From: CAIJNA01 sp964516815
GTDB taxonomy: Bacteria; Campylobacterota; Campylobacteria; Campylobacterales; Arcobacteraceae
Assembly: GCA_964516815.1 (NCBI GenBank)
Contig: CAZEXK010000005.1
Location: forward strand, 19,313-83,312
Direction of reading: 5' to 3'
Length of the DNA stretch: 64,000 nt
Below are positions 28,050 through 35,894 of this stretch, piece by piece (position 1 is the first letter of the stretch; every line of letters begins with the position of its first letter). The translations under genes and the position numbers were made by a program. The notes beneath the pieces are model-generated. The model was given only the letters and a program-made list of their open reading frames with translations. It made no database searches and was not told where the DNA came from.

Positions 28050-29268
28050 ATTGTACTTTTAAAGTATCTAATAACTCTAAAGATAAAGATAATTTATCCT
28101 TAGAAGGTAGTTTAGTATTAGATGATTTTGTTATTACTTCAAGTTCATTTGTTAAACTACCAAAAGTATTTTTTTCACTTAAAATATTTAAGCATACAGC
28201 ACTTAGATTTTTATTTACTAACATATTTGAAGCATATTTAAATGCATTTAATTTATCCATTTCTGCTTTAAAGCCTATAGTGTATATACCATCTTTGTTT
28301 ATTTCATTTAAAATATCAATATTTTTTTTCAATTCTAAATTCCAGGTATCACCTATATTGTCTTTTTTTAATTTTCCATCTTGTATATTTGTTGGCGTAT
28401 AATCACTAATAGCAGCTAAGGCAAAAAAATATGGTTTTTTAATTGATTCTTGTTTTATATTTTGTATTTGAGTAGATATAATATCTAACATCTCTTTACT
28501 AGTATTTGTTTTATACTCACTTATATTTAATAAGTTTGAGTCTTCACAAGAAGAAGTTTTAACAAAAACTAAATTGGCACCTTTAAAATATAATGCCTTT
28601 GCCATAGCTATGGCCATTTTTCCAGTTGAGAAGTTAGATATAAATCTAACATCGTCAATTTTTTCTACACTACCACCACCATTAAGAATGACCTTTCTAT
28701 TAAGCCAATAATCATCACTTAAAAGTTCTTGACAAGTTGAGTTAAATATATCAATGGGTTCAGCCATGGCACCATCTCCTATATCTTTACAAGCTAATTC
28801 TTTTGTTTGTGTGTTTATAAGTTTAAAATTACAAAGTTCTAATGTTTTTAATGATTGTTGTGTTATAAAGTTATTCATCATATTTGTATTTGCAGCAGGA
28901 CATAAAAGTTTTGTATTTTGGTATGCAAGTACAGTTTGCAACATAATATTATCTGCAATTCCACTTGCTAATTTATTAATAGTATTTGCACTAGCAGGAG
29001 CTATTACAAATACATCAGCCCATTTTCCAATAGCTATATGATTATTATGGCTTTTTAAAGACCAATCTTCATTTTGGTCATGAAGAACTTCATTTTGAGA
29101 AATAGTTTCAAATGTCAGTTGTGTTATAAATTTAGATGCTGAATTAGTCATAATTACTTTTACACTTGCACCAGCTTTTATATAAAGTCTGATTAATTCT
29201 AAACTTTTGTATACAGCGATACTTCCAGTAACTGCAAGTAATATATTTTTATTTTTTAATAAATTCAT
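28039..29268 (-). CDS. coaBC: Phosphopantothenoylcysteine decarboxylase/synthetase
   Basis: Bifunctional enzyme of coenzyme A synthesis. 409 residues: an N-terminal flavoprotein decarboxylase (GSIAVYKSLELIRLY; PAANTNMMN around residue 128) and a C-terminal synthetase starting near VILNGGGSVEKIDDVRFISN. First gene of the minus-strand run; a 17-bp inverted repeat lies just upstream of its start. Confidence 0.96.
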   Translation of the reverse strand: MNLLKNKNILLAVTGSIAVYKSLELIRLYIKAGASVKVIMTNSASKFITQLTFETISQNEVLHDQNEDWSLKSHNNHIAIGKWADVFVIAPASANTINKLASGIADNIMLQTVLAYQNTKLLCPAANTNMMNNFITQQSLKTLELCNFKLINTQTKELACKDIGDGAMAEPIDIFNSTCQELLSDDYWLNRKVILNGGGSVEKIDDVRFISNFSTGKMAIAMAKALYFKGANLVFVKTSSCEDSNLLNISEYKTNTSKEMLDIISTQIQNIKQESIKKPYFFALAAISDYTPTNIQDGKLKKDNIGDTWNLELKKNIDILNEINKDGIYTIGFKAEMDKLNAFKYASNMLVNKNLSAVCLNILSEKNTFGSLTNELEVITKSSNTKLPSKDKLSLSLELLDTLKVQFDE

Positions 29269-29280
29269 TTTTCTACTATT

Positions 29281-29323
29281 TAATTATATTTATAAATCAC
29301 GGTCTAATTTATAAATATAATTA
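29281..29323. repeat. 17-bp inverted repeat between coaBC and the DUF1059 gene
   Basis: Perfect 17-bp arms (29281-29297 and 29307-29323), made only of A and T, enclose a 9-nt GC-containing loop. The repeat starts 12 bases upstream of the coaBC start. It could be an operator or a stem-loop in the 5' leader. No known regulator site is recognised. Confidence 0.5.
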
Positions 29324-29454
29324 TATCTAAAATAAAAGCTTTTGATGTATTTTATACCTTTTAAGTATGAATTATATAAAATAAAAGTATAGTTATTATA
29401 AATTTATAACAAGTAAATAAAGGATATATAAGATGAATACAAAAAAGGAAATTT

Positions 29455-29691
29455 ATGAAAACTATGACTTGTAAACAATTAGGCGGAGTTTGCGATGAAA
29501 TATTTCAAGCAGATACATTTGATGAGATAGCGCAGTTAAGTATGGCACATGGAACACAAATGTTTCAAAAGCAAGATATAGCTCATCTTGAAGTTATGAA
29601 TGAAATGAGAGAACTTATGCAAAAACCTGAAGAATTATCAAAATGGATTGAAAGCAAAAAAGAACTATTTGACGCACTTCCTGAAGATTGA
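29455..29691 (+). CDS. DUF1059 small protein
   Basis: 78 residues starting MKTMTCKQLGGVCDEIF, the DUF1059 signature with two conserved cysteines, followed by an AHGTQMFQKQDIAHLE segment. No signal peptide or membrane helix. Function unknown; a small cytosolic protein is expected. AAAAGGAA precedes the ATG. The final 52 bases, with the stop, belong to a 55-base stretch that recurs exactly after the assembly gap, so the downstream context is unreliable. Confidence 0.85.
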   Translation: MKTMTCKQLGGVCDEIFQADTFDEIAQLSMAHGTQMFQKQDIAHLEVMNEMRELMQKPEELSKWIESKKELFDALPED

Positions 29692-29694
29692 TAT
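29640..29694 (+). repeat. 55-base exact repeat, copy at left edge of gap
   Basis: Identical to 29795-29849. It ends exactly where the N run begins. It covers the last 17 sense codons and the stop of the DUF1059 gene. Most simply, two contig ends share a 55-base overlap that was not merged. Confidence 0.9.
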
Positions 29695-29794
29695 NNNNNN
29701 NNNNNNNNNNNNNNNNNNNNNNNNNNNNNNNNNNNNNNNNNNNNNNNNNNNNNNNNNNNNNNNNNNNNNNNNNNNNNNNNNNNNNNNNNNNNNN
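29695..29794. other. Assembly gap of exactly 100 N
   Basis: One hundred N, a conventional placeholder for a gap of unknown length. Because both flanks hold the same 55 bases, the true gap may be absent or may conceal a repeat. Confidence 0.98.
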
Positions 29795-29849
29795 AAAATG
29801 GATTGAAAGCAAAAAAGAACTATTTGACGCACTTCCTGAAGATTGATAT
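29795..29849 (+). repeat. 55-base exact repeat, copy at right edge of gap
   Basis: Identical to 29640-29694 and begins at the first base after the N run. It carries a second copy of the DUF1059 3' end and stop, with no start codon of that gene. Confidence 0.9.
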
Positions 29850-29873
29850 GTTAAATATACTAAATATATTTAA

Positions 29874-30134
29874 CATTTTACTCATGACGCTTCAGTTATA
29901 CCTATTAGCTCTTACCCTTTTTATAAAATTAATATTCAAGGGATTAAAATTAAAATTGATATATCTAAATATTATAAAGATATTTTAAATAAACAAGGAA
30001 TTAAAGATATTATAAATAGAATAAAAAGTGAAGGAGCGTTAAATTCTAAAGATTTTGCAAGTTCTAAAGAAATAAAAGATTTTTGGGATTGTCTTAGTTT
30101 AAGTGAAGTAAATACTTGGAGAAATATTAAATAA
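29874..30134 (+). pseudogene. Fragment resembling a YcaQ-family (HTH_42) DNA glycosylase
   Basis: An open frame of 86 codons with no start codon, bounded by TAA at 29871 and TAA at 30132. It reads THDASVIPISSYPFYK and later IINRIKSEGALNSKDF. These resemble the central 'HEAS-P-YPL' and winged-helix 'IREEGPLSSRDF' segments of the YcaQ/HTH_42 family, which unhooks DNA crosslinks. Neither the N-terminal part nor the rest of the C-terminal part is present. It is either a decayed gene or a gene damaged by the assembly join at the adjacent gap. Family assignment is by eye only. Confidence 0.45.
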
Positions 30135-30158
30135 TGTTAAGTGGATAAATTAAATATA

Positions 30159-30186
30159 AAATATTTGATATTAATATCAAATATTT
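30159..30186. terminator. 28-bp perfect palindrome between converging genes
   Basis: A perfect AT-dominated palindrome centred at about 30172 (outer half AAATATTTGATATT) lies 18 bases before the end of the convergent OmpA-like gene. Position suggests a two-way terminator, but the stem is weak and has no central loop. Confidence 0.35.
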
Positions 30187-30204
30187 ATATTATATATTTT
30201 AAAT

Positions 30205-30630
30205 CTAGAATAAAGTAGCTTCTATTCTTCTGTTAGCTTTTTTTCCAACACTTGTATTATTATCAGCAATTGGATCTTTTTCACCATATCCTTTATATTT
30301 TAATCTATTTTTATCAACACCATCAACAATTAGTTGATCGTATACTGCTTTTGCTCTTTTGTTAGATAATTCTAAGTTATATTCATCTGTACTTCTATTG
30401 TCAGTATAACCAGCAATTTCAGCAGATTTATCAGAATTAGCTTTTAAATATTCAGCAAAATCTTTAATTTTTCCATAAGAACCTTCATTGATTTGACTTG
30501 AATCTGAATTAAAATTAACTTGTAAGTTAATTGCCTCACATTCTACACTTGATATTATTTTAGCATTAGATAAGTCTTGCGCAATAAGCATTGAACCTAT
30601 ACATAATACACTTAATATGATTTTTTTCAT
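30205..30630 (-). CDS. OmpA-family C-terminal domain protein
   Basis: 141 residues: a signal peptide (about 1-17) and one OmpA-like peptidoglycan-binding domain. The motif GYTDNRSTDEYNLELSNKRA contains the expected Asp and Arg ligands for diaminopimelate. There is no lipobox and no beta-barrel, so it is a small soluble periplasmic protein. AAGGAAT precedes the ATG. The gene follows the PATYK-repeat protein by 15 bases, so both probably act at the cell wall. Confidence 0.85.
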   Translation of the reverse strand: MKKIILSVLCIGSMLIAQDLSNAKIISSVECEAINLQVNFNSDSSQINEGSYGKIKDFAEYLKANSDKSAEIAGYTDNRSTDEYNLELSNKRAKAVYDQLIVDGVDKNRLKYKGYGEKDPIADNNTSVGKKANRRIEATLF

Positions 30631-30645
30631 TTTATTCCTTTTTTA

Positions 30646-31713
30646 TTACTTAACGCCTAAAGCGTCTAATGATTCAATAGTTAATGCACCTGTAGCAAGT
30701 TTATTATCTTTTTGAAATTTTGTTAATGCAGCTTGAGTTTCTACTCCATAAATACCATCAACTAAACCTGGATCATAATTCTTTGAAATCAATTGATTTT
30801 GTATACTTTTCATGATATCACCACTAGTATTTGTTTGACATAAAATTCTTTCCCATTTTAATTCTTCAGGAGTTTCTAATGTTGTCTTACTAATAGTATG
30901 GTAAGTTGGTTCAGTTTTAGTTTTTATAACTTCAGCTTTTTTAACAAGCTCTTGAATTGTAATAGTTTTATAAGTAGCAGGTATTGCTATTTTTTCATAA
31001 CTTGCCTCTGTTTTAATAGTTTTAACTTTAATACTTTTAGTAACAGCTGGTACAACAACTTTTTCAGTTCTAGTTGGTTTATCAATTACTTTACTTTTTA
31101 CTATTTTATATTTTGCAGGTACTTTTATTAGACACATAATATCACCAGTGTGATGGTCTATTTTTGTTATTGGTCCATTACCTTTTTTCCAATATTCTCT
31201 AGCTTTTGAAATTAAAACTTTTTTTTCTATTTCTTTATAAGTAGCTGGAATAACTTTTAAAGTTGTTTTTTCTGGTTCTATTAAAATAGTATTTTTCATA
31301 CATTTATAAGTAGCAGGTTTAAATTCATATTTAAAACTTGCAGCTTTATCTATCATTTTTTTCTCAACTGTTTTAAATTCTGGTTTAGTAACTTCTATTT
31401 TGTTTACAGAAGCATTTAAAACTTCTTTTGACTCTTCCGTTTTATATGTTGCTGGAATAAGAACTTTGGCATAACATTCACCAGCTTTAGCATTTGGTGG
31501 TATTAGAGATGAACCACTTGATTTGTTACTAGAACTTTTACTGTTAGATGTTTTACTACTACTATTATCACTATTAGTTGTACTACTTTTGCTTTGTCCA
31601 TTAGTAAAGCTTCCTTTACTAGCATCAAATAAAGCTCCACTAGCTGTAGAAACACCAAATGTAAACATTAATGCTATTGCAACTGATGAATATCTTGTAA
31701 TATTTTTTTTCAT
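30646..31713 (-). CDS. Secreted PATYK-repeat protein with peptidoglycan-binding domain
   Basis: An in-frame ATG at 31749 exists, but that at 31713 has AAGGG and begins a clear signal peptide (MKKNITRYSSVAIALMF), giving 355 residues. A Ser/Asn/Lys-rich linker spans about residues 30-75. The middle (about 80-295) repeats an (I/V)PATYK unit about every 25-60 residues, at least four clear copies with more divergent ones. The last 55 residues form a PG_binding_1 domain (QLISKNYDPGLVDGIYG, ALTKFQKDNKL). Likely a periplasmic or outer-membrane wall-bound protein; the repeat's function is unknown. Confidence 0.75.
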   Translation of the reverse strand: MKKNITRYSSVAIALMFTFGVSTASGALFDASKGSFTNGQSKSSTTNSDNSSSKTSNSKSSSNKSSGSSLIPPNAKAGECYAKVLIPATYKTEESKEVLNASVNKIEVTKPEFKTVEKKMIDKAASFKYEFKPATYKCMKNTILIEPEKTTLKVIPATYKEIEKKVLISKAREYWKKGNGPITKIDHHTGDIMCLIKVPAKYKIVKSKVIDKPTRTEKVVVPAVTKSIKVKTIKTEASYEKIAIPATYKTITIQELVKKAEVIKTKTEPTYHTISKTTLETPEELKWERILCQTNTSGDIMKSIQNQLISKNYDPGLVDGIYGVETQAALTKFQKDNKLATGALTIESLDALGVK

Positions 31714-31813
31714 TTTAACCCTTAATATAATTTTTGAGTATTGTAGCATAAATAATCTTATTTATTACTTTTTTACTTATTACTTTTTTATTTATTGTGA
31801 AAATTCGGATGTG

Positions 31814-31844
31814 AAAAGTTAAGAAATGGTATTTCTTAACTTTT
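31814..31844. terminator. 13-bp hairpin, possible terminator
   Basis: Perfect 13-bp arms (AAAAGTTAAGAAA and complement) around a 5-nt loop. Four Ts follow the stem on either strand. It marks the left border of the GC-raised, ORF-poor interval and could end a transcript coming from it on the minus strand. Confidence 0.4.
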
Positions 31845-32267
31845 ACCTATTTTCTTAAACTCGTTCAAGAAAAAGCTAAGGTAAAATATACTTGGTCTGC
31901 AGGAGAGTTTCATACTCAGCTACTCTAGTTCTAACTTTTACTGTAATGTTGTAGCACTATATTGGTTGTTATTTCCGCTTTGATATCAAAGCTTGGCAAA
32001 CTAATCTTCGCCAGATAGTCAGAGAGAATTGATAAAATTACTAAATAGTAACCTATCTTTTAAATTATCTTGAAAGGCTTATAACATCAGCTATTAAGCA
32101 CTATTTAGCTATAATTGTATTTGAAACATTGAAAAGTGTTTATTGATTTTTAAAATTTAAGTCGTGATAACTAAAAGTTGTTCTATGGGTAGATATAGGG
32201 TAGAAATGGAAAAAGATTTAAACCTTTAACTAGTCTCTAGCTCCCTATCTATTGTACATTGAGAAGA
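31845..32267. other. ORF-poor interval with raised GC; candidate RNA gene or relic
   Basis: No convincing coding frame is present. By hand count 62 of 180 bases at 31861-32040 are G or C, much more than the spacers around it. It contains a perfect 16-bp palindrome (GCTTTGATATCAAAGC, 31977-31992) and a bulged stem joining the segments near 32193 and 32244. I looked for the conserved cores of tmRNA, RNase P RNA and SRP RNA and did not find them. Nothing more can be assigned. Confidence 0.35.
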
Positions 32268-32480
32268 TTACAGTCTAGACTCATATCTTCTAAGCATATA
32301 AAGTTTTTTAAGAGCTTTTTTTCTAGCGTTGATTTTTTGTTTCTTCTTCTTTTCAGGATTAGATTCGAAATATCTTCTTGCTCTTGTTTCTGTTACGATT
32401 AGACTTCTGTCGCATTGTTTTTTGAATCTTCTATAAGCTTCATCAAACGATTCAGATTCTTTAACTTTAATACCAGGCAT
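32268..32480 (-). CDS. rpsU: 30S ribosomal protein S21
   Basis: 70 residues starting MPGIKVKESESFDEAYRRFKK and ending with the basic tail typical of S21. It is a single gene, divergent from moaC. The opposite-strand reading is not coding. Confidence 0.96.
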   Translation of the reverse strand: MPGIKVKESESFDEAYRRFKKQCDRSLIVTETRARRYFESNPEKKKKQKINARKKALKKLYMLRRYESRL

Positions 32481-32571
32481 TGTACATCACCTACTTTCTT
32501 GGTAAAATTTTTTAGCTTTCACTAAATTTGAATTTGGATTATACTTAACTAGTCCTTAATAGTATCTTTAG

Positions 32572-32587
32572 TATAATCGCGATTATA
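32572..32587 (+). promoter_or_regulatory. moaC promoter -10 within a 16-bp palindrome
   Basis: TATAATCGCGATTATA is a perfect palindrome. Its left half supplies a TATAAT -10 box 26 bases before the moaC ATG, and the rest covers the expected transcription start. A repressor bound here would block moaC. It may be an operator for a molybdate or cofactor regulator, but no match is certain. Confidence 0.5.
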
Positions 32588-32603
32588 AGCATAAAGGATA
32601 ATT

Positions 32604-33074
32604 ATGAATTTAACACATTTAGATTCAAACAACAGACCTAAAATGGTTGATGTGAGTGATAAAAATGATACTATGAGAATAGCTATTGCTAGTGGAGTAA
32701 TATCGATGAATCAGGACGCATTTAATAATATCTTATTAAATCAAAATAAAAAAGGGCCCGTATTACAAACTGCGGTAATTGCAGCAATTATGGGAGCAAA
32801 AAAAACTCCCGAACTAATTCCGATGTGTCACCCTTTACTTCTTACTAGTATAAATTGTGAAATAGAACATCTAGAAAAATTACCTGGATTTAAATTAAGT
32901 GTTATTACAAAACTAAAAGGACAAACTGGTGTAGAGATGGAAGCTTTAAGTGGAGTTAGTATAGGCTTATTAACTATATATGATATGATAAAATCCATAG
33001 ATAAATCAATGACAATAACAAATATACAATTAGAACATAAAAGTGGGGGAAAATCAGGAGACTATAATATATGA
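32604..33074 (+). CDS. moaC: Cyclic pyranopterin monophosphate synthase
   Basis: Second step of molybdenum cofactor synthesis, working after MoaA. 156 residues with KGPVLQTAVIAAIMGAKKT, LIPMCHPLLLT (catalytic region), GVEMEALSGV and a terminal HKSGGKSGDY. AAAGGAT precedes the ATG. It overlaps the DUF493 gene by 4 bases. Confidence 0.97.
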   Translation: MNLTHLDSNNRPKMVDVSDKNDTMRIAIASGVISMNQDAFNNILLNQNKKGPVLQTAVIAAIMGAKKTPELIPMCHPLLLTSINCEIEHLEKLPGFKLSVITKLKGQTGVEMEALSGVSIGLLTIYDMIKSIDKSMTITNIQLEHKSGGKSGDYNI

Positions 33075-33334
33075 TAGATTTAAATGAACAGGAGCTAGAA
33101 TTAACATATCCTTGTGAATGGTCTTATAAAATATTTATTTTAAAGCAATTTGATGCCAAAAAAATTGCTATTGATGTGTTGAAACAAAGAGAACATACTT
33201 TGAGACAATCCAAAGTAAGCAGTAAAGGAAAATTTGTATCTTATAATATTAGCTTAATAATAATAAGTCATGATGATAGAAAAAATTTATACAATATGTT
33301 CGGTGAACATATAAATGTTAAAATGGTAATGTAA
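33071..33334 (+). CDS. DUF493 (YbeD-like) protein
   Basis: 87 residues with YPCEWSYKIFI near the start and a SKGKFVSYNISLII segment, typical of the YbeD/DUF493 family, small ACT-like cytosolic proteins of unsettled function. It sits between moaC and a HIT protein, each overlapping or abutting it, so it is co-expressed with them. Confidence 0.8.
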   Translation: MIDLNEQELELTYPCEWSYKIFILKQFDAKKIAIDVLKQREHTLRQSKVSSKGKFVSYNISLIIISHDDRKNLYNMFGEHINVKMVM

Positions 33335-33721
33335 ATGTTAGATATTATATATGAAGATAACCTTATTTATATACAAATTGAACAAGCTGAAATACCATGG
33401 TTGAAAGTATTTACAAAAGAAGAAATAAAAGAATTTTCACAATGTTCAAAAGAGCTTAGATTACATATTTTAGAAGTTTTAGATATAATCGAAAAATTAA
33501 TGATTGAGCAATTTAAGCCTATAAAAATAAATATTGCATCATTTGGAAACTATTGTCCGCATGTTCATTTTCATATACAAGCAAGGTTTGAAAATGATAG
33601 TTATTATCCTGAACCTACATGGGGCTTAAAACAAAGACAAAGTAGCTTAAAAATAGAAAATATAGATGAATTTTATAATAAAGTTCAAAAAAAACTACAA
33701 AGGAAAATATTTGATAACTAG
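33335..33721 (+). CDS. HIT-family protein
   Basis: 128 residues with the triad HVHFHIQARF (HxHxH) near residue 85, preceded by an alpha/beta section as in HIT hydrolases that cleave nucleotide phosphate bonds. It starts right after the DUF493 stop, and its end overlaps the VanY-like start by 11 bases. Substrate unknown. Confidence 0.82.
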   Translation: MLDIIYEDNLIYIQIEQAEIPWLKVFTKEEIKEFSQCSKELRLHILEVLDIIEKLMIEQFKPIKINIASFGNYCPHVHFHIQARFENDSYYPEPTWGLKQRQSSLKIENIDEFYNKVQKKLQRKIFDN

Positions 33722-34454
33722 AAGATCGTTTATTGCCTTATTTGGTTCTAGCCATTTACTTGCTAATAATATAATACTATCTGATAATGATATTTTTATC
33801 CACAAAAAAGACTGGAATACGTTTATTTGGACTATGAAAAGATTAAAAAGATTAAGAAAATACATAGGATATGGAAATTTTAACGTAATATCTTTTTCTG
33901 AAGCTTTAAACTATGCAAATAAAGTTCCAATTATTGGTAAGTTTACTAAAAAAGAATTAAGATTACTAGATATGCTATTTTATGAAGATCCTAAAAAATA
34001 CGGATTTTATGGGAAAAGAATAAATGCAAATATAACAGATACAATAAATATAAATGAAATAGTTAAAGTTAAAGATAGTGGACATTATTTATATAAAGGC
34101 GAAGCATTTGAAAATTATAACAAAATAATAAAAGATATAGGAAATAATATTATTTTGACTTCAGGGGTTAGGGGCATAGTAAAACAAATGAGTTTATATA
34201 TGAAAAAAATATACTCATTAAATGGAAATATTAGCGAAGCTTCTAGCTCATTAGCACCTCCTGGATATACTTACCACTCAATTGGTGATTTTGATGTTGG
34301 GAAAAAAGGCTTTGGAAGTGCAAATTTTACAGAAAAATTCACTACTACTGAAGAATATAATTATCTTAAAAAACTAAGCTATATCTCTATGAGATATACA
34401 AAAAACAACAATGAAGGCGTTAGGTATGAACCATGGCATGTTAAAGTTATATAA
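33711..34454 (+). CDS. VanY-like D-alanyl-D-alanine carboxypeptidase with Tat signal
   Basis: The start is taken as TTG at 33711, which has AAAGGA 7 bases upstream; earlier in-frame codons lie inside the HIT gene. The 247-residue product begins MITRRSFIALFG, a twin-arginine motif, so export through Tat is likely. The M15B zinc site is visible: YTYHSIGDFDVG (His and Asp) and EPWHVK at the end (His). It should trim peptide stems of the wall. It overlaps the Csd4-like gene. Confidence 0.82.
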   Translation: MITRRSFIALFGSSHLLANNIILSDNDIFIHKKDWNTFIWTMKRLKRLRKYIGYGNFNVISFSEALNYANKVPIIGKFTKKELRLLDMLFYEDPKKYGFYGKRINANITDTININEIVKVKDSGHYLYKGEAFENYNKIIKDIGNNIILTSGVRGIVKQMSLYMKKIYSLNGNISEASSSLAPPGYTYHSIGDFDVGKKGFGSANFTEKFTTTEEYNYLKKLSYISMRYTKNNNEGVRYEPWHVKVI

Positions 34455-35877
34455 AAAAACATTATTTTTATTAATTATTATTTCACTAGCTTCAATAGAA
34501 GCTAAAGTACTTATTCAAGATTTTAATTCTAAGCAAAATATCTCTGAATTAAATATTATTAAACCTACAATAAAACCTAAAAAATTAATTATCAAAAAAT
34601 CATCAAAACTTGGTAAATCAAATATAAATGAATACGATTTTGATCTTATAAAAAAAGGTATTCAAGATGATAATACTTTACTAATAGTTGGTGGAATTCA
34701 AGGTGATGAACCAGGTGGATTTATGGCAGCATCTTTGATATCTACGCATTATAATATAACAAAAGGTTCTGTTTGGGTTGTACCAAATTTAAATTTTTAT
34801 TCCATTATACGTAGGAATAGAGGATCTTTTGGAGATATGAATAGAAAATTTGCAAGATTACCTAAAAATGATCCTGAATATAAAATAGTACAAAGAATAA
34901 AAAAATATATAAGAGCTAAAGAAGTAAAACTTATTATAAACTTGCATGATGGTAGTGGGTTTTATAGACCTGTGTATATCGATAAAAATCATCAACCAAA
35001 AAAATGGGGACAATGTGTAGTTATAGATCAAGAGGATTTACCAGGAGTAAAAAAATACGCAGATACATTGAATATATCTGAACAAATAATAAAACATCTA
35101 AATACAAAATTACTAAGCGCAGAAGATATATTTAGAACAAAAAATACTCATACTAGATTCAAAAAAACTTCTGAAGAAAAAGATATGGCAAAAACACTTA
35201 CTTATTATGCTGTTACAAATGGAAAAAGTGCATTTGGTCATGAAACTAGTAAGTCATTGAGTATTCCTAAGAGGGTTTATTACAAACTTTTAGCTATGGA
35301 AAAATTTATGGATATTATGGGTATTGAATATAGTAGAAAATTTGATATGAATATTAAAAGTATTAAAAAAGTATTAAATGATGATATATCTATAAAGTTT
35401 AACGATACAGATGTAAAGCTATCTTTTAAAGACATTCGTAACATTCAAAAATACTTTCCAATAGATAAAAGTGGAATAGTAAAATATTTACCATCAAATC
35501 CATTAATTAAAATTATAAAAACAAATAACATTTATACAATATATTATGGAAATAGAAGATTGACAAGATTAGCGGCTGATTATTCTAAACATGTTAGTTT
35601 TAATGATAAAATAAAATTCAACGTTGATGGTAAAAATAAAATTGTATCATTTGGTGATACAATAAAAGTTAAAAAAATATTTATGGTTAAAAATACAAAT
35701 AAATTTAGAGTTAATGTTATTGGATATAAAAATAATAAAAAATTAGAAACAAATCAGAATATTAAAAAAAGTAATTTTATAAAAAAACATTCAATAGATA
35801 AAAAAGCCAATATATATAGAATAGAATTCTACAGTGGTAAAAGTTTTGCAGGAATGATATTAGTAGAATATATTTAA
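34426..35877 (+). CDS. Csd4/Pgp1-type D,L-carboxypeptidase (M99)
   Basis: Cell-shape peptidase that trims tripeptide stems in Campylobacter and Helicobacter. The ATG at 34426 has AAGG at good spacing; other in-frame ATGs lie at 34411 and 34438. About 483 residues, with a signal peptide (LKLYKKTLFLLIIISLASIEA). The zinc site shows the M99 hallmark in which Gln replaces the usual His: GGIQGDEPGG (Gln92, Glu95) and INLHDGSG (His174). The C-terminal 150 residues are probably beta-rich, as in Csd4. It overlaps the preceding VanY-like gene. Confidence 0.88.
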   Translation: MNHGMLKLYKKTLFLLIIISLASIEAKVLIQDFNSKQNISELNIIKPTIKPKKLIIKKSSKLGKSNINEYDFDLIKKGIQDDNTLLIVGGIQGDEPGGFMAASLISTHYNITKGSVWVVPNLNFYSIIRRNRGSFGDMNRKFARLPKNDPEYKIVQRIKKYIRAKEVKLIINLHDGSGFYRPVYIDKNHQPKKWGQCVVIDQEDLPGVKKYADTLNISEQIIKHLNTKLLSAEDIFRTKNTHTRFKKTSEEKDMAKTLTYYAVTNGKSAFGHETSKSLSIPKRVYYKLLAMEKFMDIMGIEYSRKFDMNIKSIKKVLNDDISIKFNDTDVKLSFKDIRNIQKYFPIDKSGIVKYLPSNPLIKIIKTNNIYTIYYGNRRLTRLAADYSKHVSFNDKIKFNVDGKNKIVSFGDTIKVKKIFMVKNTNKFRVNVIGYKNNKKLETNQNIKKSNFIKKHSIDKKANIYRIEFYSGKSFAGMILVEYI

Positions 35878-35894
35878 ATAATTAAAGGTATAAA

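Noticed and set aside
29803..29988. 61-codon plus-strand frame across the right gap edge
   Set aside because: Its start lies in the duplicated DUF1059 3' end in another frame and the product is a low-complexity Leu/Ile/Lys run; the overlapping YcaQ-like frame is more credible.
31809..31929. Short plus-strand frame ending GEFHTQLL in the ORF-poor interval
   Set aside because: About 38 codons, no start codon and no ribosome site; treated as chance within a possible RNA region.
31845..32267. tmRNA, RNase P RNA or SRP RNA
   Set aside because: No tRNA-like CCA end with T-loop, no AGGAAAGTC core and no SRP tetraloop core could be found on either strand.
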